Of a stretch of DNA of 64,000 nucleotides, positions 27,465 through 36,626 are shown piece after piece. Each line of letters opens with the position of its first letter. The first letter of the stretch is position 1. The translations under genes and the position numbers were made by a program. The notes under the pieces are model-generated. The model worked only from the letters and a program-made list of their open reading frames with translations. It was not told the origin of the DNA and did no database searches. The DNA comes from an uncultured Nitrosomonas sp. (GTDB taxonomy: Bacteria; Pseudomonadota; Gammaproteobacteria; Burkholderiales; Nitrosomonadaceae). The stretch is from contig CASDLT010000038.1 of NCBI GenBank assembly GCA_949281375.1, positions 1 through 64,000 of the forward strand. Direction: 5' to 3'.

Positions 27465-27490
27465 CCGCTGCCTTGCAGCGGCTTTGTTTA
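27465..27490 (+). terminator. GC-rich hairpin with T-rich tail before the LuxR gene
   Basis: CCGCTG and CAGCGG form a 6-bp GC stem with a CCTTG loop, followed by CTTTGTTTA. It could terminate ratA-rnfH readthrough or act as a 5' leader element for the LuxR-type gene that starts 14 bp later. Confidence 0.5.
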
Positions 27491-27503
27491 TTCCAGAACA
27501 TTG

Positions 27504-28181
27504 ATGAGTAGCCCAAAAACAAAAACAATTCAAGTATTACTGATAGGATCAAGCAGCATCGTGCAGTTTGGTTTGCAAACTCTAATCAATCAACAAAGAC
27601 CAAAGATGGAAGTGATCGGCAGGAGCTCGAGTTGCATCGATGTGCTGTCGAATTTCAAAAATTTATCGCCGGATGTGATCGTGCTCGATCTGATTCATGA
27701 TTCCGAAGACGAATTGCAAGCAGTATTGAACCTAATCTCTTCCACTTCGGCCAAAGTGATTTTTTTCAAATGGTCGGAGAATACCGAAATTTATGACAAG
27801 GCCATTTTGGCAGGCGCTAAGGGCATCATCGAAAAAGAGGCGACCCTGGAAACCATCTTGAAAGCCATCGAGAAAATCCATGAAGGTCAAGTCTGGTTGA
27901 ATCAACCCACCATTGAACGATTGATCAATCAGTTATCGCAACATAAATTCAAATCAAGCGATGTTCATGCAAGAAACGGGATCGATAAGCTCACACCGAA
28001 GGAAAAGAAAGTGTTTCTTACAATGATAGAAAATATCGGCATACCTGCAAAAGTGATCGCAACCAAGTTACACATCAGTGAGAGCACGCTACGTAACCAT
28101 CTGACTGCGATTTATGAAAAACTTGAAGTCAACAGCAGGTTAGAATTGTGGAGTTATGTGCACAAGCACAAACTTAAATAA
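27504..28181 (+). CDS. LuxR-family regulator with atypical receiver domain
   Basis: The 225-residue protein has a receiver-like N-terminal half and a LuxR/FixJ HTH at about 160-220 (LTPKEKKVFLTMIENIGIPA, KLHISESTLRNHLTAIYEKL). The receiver keeps the central Asp (DVIVLDLI) and the Lys (VIFFKWS), but the acidic pair normally found after the first strand is replaced by GSSS (VLLIGSSSIVQFG). Mg-dependent phosphorylation is therefore doubtful. No partner kinase is adjacent. It precedes the two DUF3467-like genes by 63 bp and may control them or be co-transcribed. A TTG three bases earlier could also serve as start. Confidence 0.8.
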   Translation: MSSPKTKTIQVLLIGSSSIVQFGLQTLINQQRPKMEVIGRSSSCIDVLSNFKNLSPDVIVLDLIHDSEDELQAVLNLISSTSAKVIFFKWSENTEIYDKAILAGAKGIIEKEATLETILKAIEKIHEGQVWLNQPTIERLINQLSQHKFKSSDVHARNGIDKLTPKEKKVFLTMIENIGIPAKVIATKLHISESTLRNHLTAIYEKLEVNSRLELWSYVHKHKLK

Positions 28182-28244
28182 CCTCGTCACACCGCATCGA
28201 CAATCATCAGGCCCATTTTTAAATCTATTTGGAGAAATTGATCA

Positions 28245-28559
28245 ATGACTTCCCTAAACGACGCTGATTCCCCCGAATCGCCTGCAAAACGAATCAATAT
28301 TAAGATGCATCAAGGAGAGCATGCTCATCAGCTCCTCTATTCAAATCTAACTCACGTACAAGGCGACCATGGCGTAGTGATCATCGATTTTGGTTTTCTC
28401 GATCCTCAAACAATCAATGCAATCAATCAGCTCGCCAAAACCGGCGACAAGGTGCCGGATACCATCACGGCGCGGTTGTCATGCAGGATGGCGATCAGCA
28501 GTGAAGCAGCCAATCACCTATACCAGCAGCTGAATCAATTGATGCAGAAAAAAGGCTAG
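28245..28559 (+). CDS. DUF3467-like small protein, paralogue 1
   Basis: The 104-residue protein is cytoplasmic-looking, with no signal or membrane segment. Its core LLYSNLTHVQGDHGVVIIDF, GFLDPQT, TARLSCRMAISSEAANHLYQ resembles the small DUF3467 family (Y-x-N, then a hydrophobic strand ending DFG, then a strand, RVxxS and a C-terminal helix). The match is by pattern only. Its ribosome site is TTGGAG. The next gene encodes a clear paralogue. Function is unknown. Confidence 0.65.
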   Translation: MTSLNDADSPESPAKRINIKMHQGEHAHQLLYSNLTHVQGDHGVVIIDFGFLDPQTINAINQLAKTGDKVPDTITARLSCRMAISSEAANHLYQQLNQLMQKKG

Positions 28560-28630
28560 AACGCAGCAAAATGTTTACAGCCTGACCAAAATTCATATTG
28601 AATTCATCATTTCTGAGGGACGGATATCCA

Positions 28631-29098
28631 ATGACACAGGACAATGACATTTCGACACAGACTACATCAAGCTCGTCTTCATCCAGTATATCGCCCATCA
28701 GAATTACACTGCAGCAGAGTGAACAGGCCGGGCAACCTGGATATGCAAATTTTACTTCGCTAAGCCAGGGTCAAGGTGTCGTAATCGTCAATTTTGGTTT
28801 CATCGATTCGCAAGCAATTCAGATATTGCAACACAAAATCAAATCTGGCGAAGAACAATCTGGTCAGATTACTGCGCATACGTCTTGCAGAGTGGCGCTG
28901 AATTCTAATGCCATCCAACAGCTTACTCAACAACTTGGGCAACTGCTCAATCCTCCCGTAAAAGCGCCAGTAGGCCTTGAGCAACAAAATTCGACTCAAC
29001 CGCCGCAGGAGCAACCCTCAACAATCCCTCCACCCGAGAAAACAACAGAAACACCGAGTTCCTCAGGTGGATTCAGATTTCCCTGGTCGAAAAAATAG
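28631..29098 (+). CDS. DUF3467-like protein with Pro/Gln-rich tail, paralogue 2
   Basis: The 155-residue protein (ATG at 28631 after a GAGGGACGG ribosome site) repeats the core of its upstream neighbour: PGYANFTSLSQGQGVVIVNF, GFIDSQAIQI, TAHTSCRVALNSNAIQQL. It then adds a low-complexity tail rich in Pro, Gln, Thr and Ser that ends in a basic, aromatic cluster (GGFRFPWSKK), which may bind a partner or membrane. The pair probably arose by tandem duplication. Function is unknown. Confidence 0.65.
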   Translation: MTQDNDISTQTTSSSSSSSISPIRITLQQSEQAGQPGYANFTSLSQGQGVVIVNFGFIDSQAIQILQHKIKSGEEQSGQITAHTSCRVALNSNAIQQLTQQLGQLLNPPVKAPVGLEQQNSTQPPQEQPSTIPPPEKTTETPSSSGGFRFPWSKK

Positions 29099-29112
29099 CT
29101 TCGAATAAAAAA

Positions 29113-29150
29113 CCAATCAGAAGCATCCCAACTGGGATTCCTCTGATTGG
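29113..29150. terminator. Long hairpin between convergent genes
   Basis: CCAATCAGA (29113-29121) pairs with TCTGATTGG (29142-29150), and inner ATCCCA/TGGGAT pairs extend it. It lies between the DUF3467-like gene and the cupredoxin gene. An A-run before the stem makes it suited to end leftward transcripts. Confidence 0.65.
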
Positions 29151-29247
29151 CGCATGTTCTCTCAGAACCAGCGTTCAAATCCTTCAAAGAATGCTGTCAA
29201 ACGCCTGATTCATAGAGGTTCCTTGAAGCCGGATTGAAAACCTTACA

Positions 29248-30234
29248 TTAATTACCTTTGTTTCCGAAAGCGACGGCTCTTATGATCGGAATACACAACA
29301 ATCCAATCAATGCACCGATTGCCATCATTCCATAATTGCGGAAGTTATTGTTGGTAAAAGCAGTAATTTGCCGCATTACTGCATTCGGCTCTGCTTTGTC
29401 GGATGGTTTGGGCAAATTCTCCGCCTGATAGCTATCATTGATATTATACGGCGTCACGCCTGGAATACTTGGTATGTCATCACCGCCCTTGCCCACCACG
29501 AGCTGCGCTTTCATACCTTTTTCCATGTGATGGGAAATATCGCAGTGCACCAGAAAGGTATCATCGGATCCTGGAACGATGATGGTTCCCGATACCGTTT
29601 TTGGTCCAGTCACTTCAAGGTGAAACATGCCATATTTGTATAAATACTTAGGCAAACCATGCATCATGAATTGATGACGAACATTATCTTCGTTGACGAA
29701 GTGCCAGGTGACCTTTGCGCATGGTTTGACATGCCATTGCTGTTGGTCGAACGCAAAAGCGGTGCCAGGGAATTTGGCAGCATATTTCCTGCCAGCACGA
29801 ACGGTGATTTCGACCTCTTCCGAGATACTTTTACAGCTGCTTGGAAGTTTATCCAGATTCTGTCCCATGATCATGGTGCCTTCATGATCCATGATGTGAT
29901 CATGATCCATATGATGATGATGGTGCAGATCGCCATGTTCTGTCGCCTGCGTATCATGCTGGCTGTGATCGATACTGTGATCATGACCATGATCGTCAAC
30001 CGCGCCATGTTCCGCCGCATGATCCACGGCCGCCCCGCTTTGCTGGCTCATGCTGTGACCGCTATGATCATGTGGATCCATGGCATTGTCACTATGATCG
30101 TGTTCATCATTTTGAGTCGCGGCATGACCGCTGTGATCATGTGCGTCTTTTTGCTTGCTAGGTTCCTGCGCCATTGATTGAAGGCTAATGGCCATCAAAG
30201 CGGCGAGCAGGAAAGTGAATGTCATCTTTGTCAT
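29248..30234 (-). CDS. Membrane-anchored cupredoxin with His-rich region
   Basis: The 328-residue protein has a signal peptide (1-22), a His/Asp-rich segment (about 30-120, repeats of HDHSGH and HHHHH) that should bind copper or other metals, a cupredoxin domain (about 135-248) and a C-terminal membrane helix (about 300-322). The type 1 copper ligands are visible as His187 (VRHQF), Cys231, His236 and Met241 (HCDISHHMEKGM). The spacing is that of a multicopper-oxidase T1 site, but the second His of the HCH motif is Asp, so no trinuclear centre can form. It is probably an electron carrier or copper-binding partner of the multicopper oxidase, whose gene overlaps its start. Confidence 0.85.
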   Translation of the reverse strand: MTKMTFTFLLAALMAISLQSMAQEPSKQKDAHDHSGHAATQNDEHDHSDNAMDPHDHSGHSMSQQSGAAVDHAAEHGAVDDHGHDHSIDHSQHDTQATEHGDLHHHHHMDHDHIMDHEGTMIMGQNLDKLPSSCKSISEEVEITVRAGRKYAAKFPGTAFAFDQQQWHVKPCAKVTWHFVNEDNVRHQFMMHGLPKYLYKYGMFHLEVTGPKTVSGTIIVPGSDDTFLVHCDISHHMEKGMKAQLVVGKGGDDIPSIPGVTPYNINDSYQAENLPKPSDKAEPNAVMRQITAFTNNNFRNYGMMAIGALIGLLCIPIIRAVAFGNKGN

Positions 30235-31943
30235 TATTCATTGCTCCCTTTTGGGCTTTTCAGACGTGAAAAAGCTGCGCTGAAACCTTTCTTGATACGT
30301 TCACGTTTGGCAAAAACAAAATAAATCGTCAACCCTATCAGCAACCCATACAACGCATTCAGCAGCGAAGTTTGCGTTGCAGGGTCAAATCCCGTCTGGC
30401 CTGCCGGTGAACCAAGACTTGCCCATTCATCCAGATCTTGCCATACCGGGTATCTTCTTTCGTAGTATTCCTTGGTGAAAAATTCGCTTAAATCAATACC
30501 AAAGTGGCTCACCTTGGGCATGCCATCCTCGCCGAGATAAGATTTATACACGATCGAGCTCATGCTGCCGCCTTCTGCCATGCCATTTGTAGTAATGCCC
30601 TTCTCGCGATGATCGTGAATCAACCAGTCGCCTTCGCCATAGCTATGTTTTCCATCATTAACGGTTTCCAGCTTCAAATCCAGGCGTTGCGCCGGAGCCA
30701 TATCAAAGACATCCCGCATGATTTGCGCCATCGGATTATGTTCTACGCCATCATAATGGGTGATCGTGGCGTGGTGACCATGGGTATGAATGGCGATCAG
30801 TTCACCGCCACTGTTCAGCAGGCGCAGTTTTATTTTCTGATCCGGCTCAACCAGAATCAGGGATTCGCGCAATGTGTACGGAAATGAAAGGCCATTCAGC
30901 GTAAAGTAATCCTCGGTGGCGTCGGTCAGGTCATAGCGCTGATTCATATCGCGAGCAATCAAACGGGGATCATTGTATTTCTGAACAATTTCGCTGAGCT
31001 CCTTATCCATGGCATGATAATGAAAATCATATTCCTGATCGAATTGCTCGCGAACGGCCACCGACGGGTGACGAACATGACCACCGCCGATATTGAGGGT
31101 TTGCAGCCAATTGTTTGGGCGATTTTCTTCTATCACGATCATCCCTGCCAAGCCCATGGCCAAATGAGTATGCGTCTGTACGTGGCAATGATAAAACATC
31201 GTGCCGGGCTGACGCGGCTGGAATTGATAAACCCGCCGACCGCCTGGCATCAATTCAACCTCACTGGTCTGGGGCACTCCATCCTGGCCGCCATGTTCGC
31301 CATGAGAAAACGGATGATCTACGCCATGTAAATGAATGCTATGTGGAAAATAATGGGTATTTTCCAATACGATCTCTACGATATCGCCCACTTCAACCCG
31401 GATGACCGGAGAAGGCAGACGTAACAATGGGTTGGCTCTGACGCTCTCAAAATTTTCAGTGGACATGCCACTGGTTTTTGGGGCAAAAACCCAAGCTCCT
31501 GGTTGAATGCCCGGTGCAATGTCAAATGTGGGAACAATGCCGGGGAAATCTGGAGATTTGCCGTTGAGTTCCATGATTTCAAGCTTGATGACAATGCGAT
31601 CAGGATCCCCATCGCCATCAAGATCGTCAGTCTTGATGATGGCGTCAGGAGAAAGACCTGTCTTCATCAATGTGTCCATCGATATGTGATTGGTACCTTT
31701 GACGGCTGCTGCAACCCAAGCAGGATTATCCGGACTGCATCCTGGCGAAGCATCAATTTTGACACCTTCGATTTCTTGAGCTTCCCTCCACGCAGGTGAA
31801 ATCTTCGGATCACACATGGGTTCGGAAGTTAACGCAGCCCGATCGACTTTCACCGTTTCAGGCAGTTTCAATGACGCCTGCGCAGATCCAGCAAACAGCA
31901 TTGAATAGACAGTCAATAGGGCAATGACAATATGAGTAGGCAT
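30234..31943 (-). CDS. Periplasmic two-domain-type multicopper oxidase, membrane-anchored
   Basis: The 569-residue protein has a signal peptide (1-24), an N-terminal extension with an EF-hand-like loop (DLDGDGDPD at about 108), then two cupredoxin domains. All four His pairs of a trinuclear copper cluster are visible: HLH (204-206), HCH (252-254), HTH (386-388) and HDH (443-445). The type 1 site is in domain 1 (Cys253, His258, Met263), as in the two-domain oxidases of nitrifiers. A C-terminal helix (LLNALYGLLIGLTIYFVFA) anchors it. It should oxidise a substrate or Cu(I) and reduce oxygen. Its stop overlaps the start of the His-rich cupredoxin gene, so they form one operon. Confidence 0.88.
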   Translation of the reverse strand: MPTHIVIALLTVYSMLFAGSAQASLKLPETVKVDRAALTSEPMCDPKISPAWREAQEIEGVKIDASPGCSPDNPAWVAAAVKGTNHISMDTLMKTGLSPDAIIKTDDLDGDGDPDRIVIKLEIMELNGKSPDFPGIVPTFDIAPGIQPGAWVFAPKTSGMSTENFESVRANPLLRLPSPVIRVEVGDIVEIVLENTHYFPHSIHLHGVDHPFSHGEHGGQDGVPQTSEVELMPGGRRVYQFQPRQPGTMFYHCHVQTHTHLAMGLAGMIVIEENRPNNWLQTLNIGGGHVRHPSVAVREQFDQEYDFHYHAMDKELSEIVQKYNDPRLIARDMNQRYDLTDATEDYFTLNGLSFPYTLRESLILVEPDQKIKLRLLNSGGELIAIHTHGHHATITHYDGVEHNPMAQIMRDVFDMAPAQRLDLKLETVNDGKHSYGEGDWLIHDHREKGITTNGMAEGGSMSSIVYKSYLGEDGMPKVSHFGIDLSEFFTKEYYERRYPVWQDLDEWASLGSPAGQTGFDPATQTSLLNALYGLLIGLTIYFVFAKRERIKKGFSAAFSRLKSPKGSNE

Positions 31944-32021
31944 ATTAACGCACCTTTAAAATTTATCTAAAAAGTAATTCAAAATATGAATTTGACTAAA
32001 TCAACGAGTTTTTGTTGCGAT

Positions 32022-32066
32022 CAACATCTTTCATCAATGACAACATCTATCTCATGAGAAACATCT
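32022..32066. promoter_or_regulatory. Three AACATCT repeats, candidate regulator sites
   Basis: CAACATCT occurs at 32022 and 32041, and AACATCT at 32060, periods of 19 and 18 bp. On the minus strand, toward the oxidase gene, they read AGATGTT, which resembles half sites of NsrR-type boxes (AAGATG). This is a weak comparison. Confidence 0.45.
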
Positions 32067-32078
32067 ATAGATACAAAA

Positions 32079-32094
32079 ATACAGTCGCCTGTAT
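32079..32094. promoter_or_regulatory. ATACAG/CTGTAT inverted repeat
   Basis: ATACAG (32079-32084), TCGC, CTGTAT (32089-32094) form a perfect palindrome with a 4-bp centre, a typical size for a dimeric regulator site. It lies between two divergent transport and redox operons. Confidence 0.4.
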
Positions 32095-32292
32095 CTCTGT
32101 AGATCGGTAAAATGATGAAAATAATTTTCTCCATATGCTTACAGCATTATTATCCGACTTATTATACCGAACCCTATTTCCATTTTGGGGTTTTTCCATG
32201 AGCGGATTATATTGGATGATCAGCATTACGAGTATGTAATAAAATTCTTTCAATATAACCAGCCTGACCCATTTCTCATTCAGCCAAGAACG

Positions 32293-33435
32293 ATGTCAGC
32301 TCTGCAATTTCCCTGCCGATTTTTCACTACTGCGCTCTTTTGCGCACACTTGATAGCCTGCGGAAACAACCAGCCGCCTTCTTCACGTGTGGCTTCCTCA
32401 GATCAGCCGCTTGCGGTTAGTGTATTGGCAGCCAAACCGATCCAACTCCCGGTCAGCCTGGAAACCATCGCACAAACTGAAGGAGCCAAAGAAATCGAAA
32501 TTCGTCCTCGTGTCGGCGGAATTCTACTCAAACGCTCTTATTCTGAAGGTACAGCGGTTAAAGCGGGTGATCCGCTGTTCTTGATTGATCCTGAGCCATT
32601 TCAACACGCACTGGCGGAAGTCAAAGCCCAGCTTCAGGAGCACACAGCCCGAGTAGCGCAAACAAGAATCAACGAGAACCGTCACCGCCAGCTTCTAGCT
32701 AAAAATTTTGTCAGTCAAAGCGCCTATGATCAAGTCAAAGCCGATCTGGCCATTGCCGAAGCAGCTTTGCAAGCCGCCAAGGCACGCGTCCGGCAAGCAG
32801 AACTCAATCTATCCTATACCATCGTCAAAGCGCCAGTCAGCGGCATTACCGGCCGATCATCATTTTCGGAAGGCGCTTTGGTATCCGCGAACGCCAGTTT
32901 GTTGACGTCGCTGATCCAGTTGTCACCGATATGGGTGCGATTCAGTTTCTCCGATAATGAACTGGCGCAGCTCGGCGAACATTTGAATGAGAAAAATGTG
33001 CATCGCGTAACCTTGATTTTGCCGGATGCATCGGAATATCAGCAAGAAGGCAAAATCAACTTTGCCGCCAGCGCCATTGACCCCGCCCTGGGCACGCAAC
33101 AATTGCGCGCCACATTTGAAAACACCGATCAGCGTATCCTGCCGGGTCAGTTCGTGCGCATACGAGTCACGGCTGGAAAACCACGACAGGTGTATGTCAT
33201 ACCTCAAGTTGCCGTGATGACATCGGATTTTGGCAGATATGTATATCTCGCCGATGAGAACAACACCGCGATACAACGTCCGGTTACAGCAGGCAACTGG
33301 ATCGGCACGGACTGGATTATTCTCGACGGATTGAATCCTGGCGACCGGGTGGTGATCGATAACCTCATCAAATTGACACCCGGCAAGGTGGTTGAACCTT
33401 CACCAGCAACGGCAAGGCCATCTCCGGCGCCATGA
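32293..33435 (+). CDS. RND efflux periplasmic adaptor (AcrA/MexA family)
   Basis: With the ATG at 32293 the 380-residue product starts with a lipoprotein signal (lipobox LIAC). It shows the membrane-fusion order: an outer beta strand (PLAVSVLAAKPIQLP), a lipoyl half (EIRPRVGGILLKRSYSEGTA, VKAGDPLFLIDPEPF), a coiled coil (about 100-165), the second lipoyl half (SYTIVKAPVSGITGRSSFSE), then a beta-barrel and membrane-proximal domain. It links the RND pump encoded 30 bp downstream to an outer-membrane channel. That channel gene is not in the window, so another genome copy must serve. Confidence 0.9.
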   Translation: MSALQFPCRFFTTALFCAHLIACGNNQPPSSRVASSDQPLAVSVLAAKPIQLPVSLETIAQTEGAKEIEIRPRVGGILLKRSYSEGTAVKAGDPLFLIDPEPFQHALAEVKAQLQEHTARVAQTRINENRHRQLLAKNFVSQSAYDQVKADLAIAEAALQAAKARVRQAELNLSYTIVKAPVSGITGRSSFSEGALVSANASLLTSLIQLSPIWVRFSFSDNELAQLGEHLNEKNVHRVTLILPDASEYQQEGKINFAASAIDPALGTQQLRATFENTDQRILPGQFVRIRVTAGKPRQVYVIPQVAVMTSDFGRYVYLADENNTAIQRPVTAGNWIGTDWIILDGLNPGDRVVIDNLIKLTPGKVVEPSPATARPSPAP

Positions 33436-33465
33436 TTATCCATTAATTGCCGCCGACACTTCACT

Positions 33466-36400
33466 ATGGCCCACTTTTTCATTGCGCGACCCATTCTAGC
33501 CTCGGTCTTATCGATCATTATCGTTCTGGCCGGCTTGGCCGCTGCCCTGCAATTACCAATTGAACAATATCCCAAGATTACCCCTCCCACGGTTATCGTT
33601 ACAGCGACGTTTCCGGGTGCAAACGCGGAAACCATGATCAAAACCGTCGCCGCTCCAATCGAAGAAAAACTCAGCGCCATTGAAGGTTTGCTGTATTACA
33701 GCTCAAGTGCGGACTCGAGCGGCAAATTAACGATCACGATCACATTTGAAATTGGCACCGATATCGACCGCGCCACCTTTAATGTCAGTAACGAAGTCAA
33801 TAGTGCCGTGGCTCGATTGCCCGATGAAGTAAGACGTACTGGCATTACTGTGCAAAAACGCTCCAATGATCTGTTGCTAGTCTTTGCAGTCACGTCGAGC
33901 GATCCTAAACATACACAGATATTCATCAGTAATTTCATCACCAATAATCTTCTGGATGATTTCAGGCGAGCGCCGGGGGTTGGCGAAGCGCGAATTTTTG
34001 GCGCCCAGGACTATTCCATGCGCATCTGGTTGCGACCTGACAGAATGGCGCAGCTTGGCATCACCACCAGTGACATCACGAATGCAATTCGAGCGCAGAA
34101 TGCACAACCTGCCGTTGGAAAAATAGGCCAGGAACCGGCTCTGGCCGATCAGCAACTGGTCTATACCGTAACCGCCAAAGGGCGATTACTGGAGCCCGAA
34201 GAATTTGAGCGCATCATTCTACGCTCCGATGGACCAAGCGGCGTGCTCTACTTGAAGGATGTCGCGCGCATCGAATTGGGCGCTCAGGACTATTCCACAC
34301 GTACATTGCTGAATGGCGAACCCGGACTGGGCGTCGGCATTTTCTTGCGAACCGGCGCCAATGCGCTCGATACGGCTGAAGCTGTCAAAAAGAAAATGCG
34401 CGAGTTGGAACATTTTTTCCCTGAAGGCATGCAATATGTCATTTCGTATGATACCAGCGTATTCGTCAAAGCTTCGATTTTCGAAGTCGTCAACACACTT
34501 GGAGAAGCGATGCTGCTAGTTGTGCTGGTGGTATATTTGTTTCTGCAGAGCTGGCGCGCTACGTTAATACCGATCATTGCTATTCCGATTTCACTGATCG
34601 GCACTTTTGCCGGTTTATGGGTGCTCGGCTATTCGATCAATACCCTGACGCTGTTTGCTATGGTGCTTTCAATCGGCATTGTCGTCGATGATGCGATTGT
34701 CGTGCTGGAAAATATCGAACGGCTGATGTCGCAGGAAAAGCTCCCTCCGATCGATGCAGCCATCAAAGCCATGCAGCAGGTATCCAGCGCGGTTGTCGCG
34801 ATGACCATGGTATTGGCCGCCGTTTTCATTCCGGTAGCGTTTCTGGGTGGCATTGCCGGAGCGCTTTATCAGCAATTCGCCGTCACAGTCGCGGTGGCTG
34901 CAATCATTTCCGGCATCGTGGCGCTGACGCTGACGCCAACCTTGTGCGCCATGTTGCTCAGTCCTTCACATCAGCATTCTGCGTTTTTCACGTGGTTCAA
35001 TGCACACTTTGAGCGCACTCGCAGGTTCTATGTTCGCTTGGTGGGTATCAGCCTACGGCATGCGGTGCGTAGTACGATGATATTCATCGCCATGATCGGC
35101 AGTTTAATTTACCTGGCTAATCACATTCCCGATAGTCTCGTGCCTCCGGAAGATCAGGGATACGTCATCGCAGCAGTCATCCTGCCGGATGGTGCGACGT
35201 TGGCGCGTACTATCAAGACCGCTGATGCCATCACGACAGAATTGGCCAGGGATTCCGCGCTGACCTATCAGTTTGCAGTCAATGGACTGGATTTCATCGG
35301 CGGTGGCAATAAAACCAATGTTGCCACTCTGTTCATACGCATGAAGGATTGGTCGGAGCGAACCACGACCTCAACCGAGGTTGTCAGCCAACTCTTCCTG
35401 CTCGGTTCCCAGCAGCCTGACGGCATGGCGATCGCGTTCAATCCAGCGCCCATCCGCGGATTAGGCAGTACCGGCGGTTTTGAATTTTATGTGCAAAGCC
35501 GTATTAATTCCGATGTTACGCAATTGGCGGGAGTCGTCGGTGAATTCATGCGGACTTTGAAAAACGAACCCAAGCTCGCCACCGTCAATTCCTTCTTGCG
35601 CTCATCTGTGCCGCAATATTACATAGAAATCAATGAGGCCAAAGCCATCGCGCAGGGGGTATCCATTTCTGATATCTATGCCACATTGCAAAGTACGATG
35701 GGATCGTTTTATGTGAACGACTTCAATCGCCTGGGACGTACCTATCGGGTGCAATTGCAAGCTGAGGCAGCTTACCGGATGAAAGCGGAAGATCTTGGAA
35801 AGGTCTACGTTCGGTCGGAATCAGGTGTCATGATCCCTTTATCCGCGCTCAGCACGGTCAAGGATATCGTTGGCGCAGAGCAACTGGATCGCTTCAATGG
35901 TCTGCTGTCTGCAAAGATCGTCGGCAGTGGCGCCAGCGGCATCAGTTCCGGAGAAGCCATCGAACTGATTGAACAGATTGCAGCCGATACCCTTCCGGAA
36001 GGGTATCAGATTGCCTGGACAGGCACTGCGTTCCAGGAAAAAAGAATGGGGTCAGCGGCGATTTTTGCATTCAGTCTCGCAATTGTGATGGTTTTTCTGA
36101 TTCTCGCGGCCCAGTTTGAAACCTGGGCACTGCCACTGGCAGTCATCCTTGCCATTCCATTTGCGATGGTGGGCGCGCTGACGGCCATTTTGCTGCGGGA
36201 CATGCCAAACGATGTTTATTTTCAGATTGGCATGGTCACGCTTATCGGGCTCACAGCAAAGAATGCCATCCTGCTGGTTGAATTTGCCAGTCAGAAAATG
36301 AAGGCGGGCGCTGGAATGACGCAGGCTGCGTTGCAATCCGCCCAGCTACGCTTCCGTCCCATTGTCATGACTTCCATGGCTTTCATTCTGGGCGTCGTTC

Positions 36401-36579
36401 CACTGGTGGTCGCTACCGGCGCAGGTTCTGCCGCGAGGCAATCAATGGGAACGGGGGTGTTTGGGGGAATGATCATGGCGACCACGATCGCCACAATCTT
36501 TGTGCCATTATTTTTTTCCTGGCTGGTGAGAAAACAATCAACCACACAATCTTCTGCTCCGCTCACTAAAGATCAGTAA
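33466..36579 (+). CDS. RND multidrug efflux pump (AcrB/HAE1 family)
   Basis: The 1037-residue inner-membrane pump starts with [20 protein letters not shown] and has the HAE1 pattern: two periplasmic porter loops, 12 membrane helices, and the proton-relay helix [19 protein letters not shown] with the paired Asp. Further signatures are [20 protein letters not shown] porter sequence and [14 protein letters not shown]. It exports hydrophobic compounds driven by protons. It is translated after the adaptor gene as a two-gene operon. The substrate cannot be read from sequence. The divergent copper genes do not imply metal export: the heavy-metal (CusA-type) methionine relay is not evident. Confidence 0.93.
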   Translation: MAHFFIARPILASVLSIIIVLAGLAAALQLPIEQYPKITPPTVIVTATFPGANAETMIKTVAAPIEEKLSAIEGLLYYSSSADSSGKLTITITFEIGTDIDRATFNVSNEVNSAVARLPDEVRRTGITVQKRSNDLLLVFAVTSSDPKHTQIFISNFITNNLLDDFRRAPGVGEARIFGAQDYSMRIWLRPDRMAQLGITTSDITNAIRAQNAQPAVGKIGQEPALADQQLVYTVTAKGRLLEPEEFERIILRSDGPSGVLYLKDVARIELGAQDYSTRTLLNGEPGLGVGIFLRTGANALDTAEAVKKKMRELEHFFPEGMQYVISYDTSVFVKASIFEVVNTLGEAMLLVVLVVYLFLQSWRATLIPIIAIPISLIGTFAGLWVLGYSINTLTLFAMVLSIGIVVDDAIVVLENIERLMSQEKLPPIDAAIKAMQQVSSAVVAMTMVLAAVFIPVAFLGGIAGALYQQFAVTVAVAAIISGIVALTLTPTLCAMLLSPSHQHSAFFTWFNAHFERTRRFYVRLVGISLRHAVRSTMIFIAMIGSLIYLANHIPDSLVPPEDQGYVIAAVILPDGATLARTIKTADAITTELARDSALTYQFAVNGLDFIGGGNKTNVATLFIRMKDWSERTTTSTEVVSQLFLLGSQQPDGMAIAFNPAPIRGLGSTGGFEFYVQSRINSDVTQLAGVVGEFMRTLKNEPKLATVNSFLRSSVPQYYIEINEAKAIAQGVSISDIYATLQSTMGSFYVNDFNRLGRTYRVQLQAEAAYRMKAEDLGKVYVRSESGVMIPLSALSTVKDIVGAEQLDRFNGLLSAKIVGSGASGISSGEAIELIEQIAADTLPEGYQIAWTGTAFQEKRMGSAAIFAFSLAIVMVFLILAAQFETWALPLAVILAIPFAMVGALTAILLRDMPNDVYFQIGMVTLIGLTAKNAILLVEFASQKMKAGAGMTQAALQSAQLRFRPIVMTSMAFILGVVPLVVATGAGSAARQSMGTGVFGGMIMATTIATIFVPLFFSWLVRKQSTTQSSAPLTKDQ

Positions 36580-36626
36580 ATGCCGGAATGGCCAGCCCAG
36601 CGGAAAATTCAGCTACAATCTCATCT

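Larger units (their letters stand above)
31944..32292. other. Divergent control region of the copper operon and RND operon
   Basis: This 349-bp gap separates the leftward copper genes from the rightward efflux genes. It holds three AACATCT repeats (32022-32066) and a 12-bp palindrome (32079-32094). A ribosome site AAAGGTG precedes the oxidase ATG. The adaptor frame is open from 32185, but the lipoprotein start at 32293 is preferred. Confidence 0.6.

Noticed and set aside
29920..30150. Repetitive ATGATCATG-like DNA resembling a tandem repeat
   Set aside because: It is the coding sequence of the His/Asp-rich segment of the cupredoxin and is explained by the protein.
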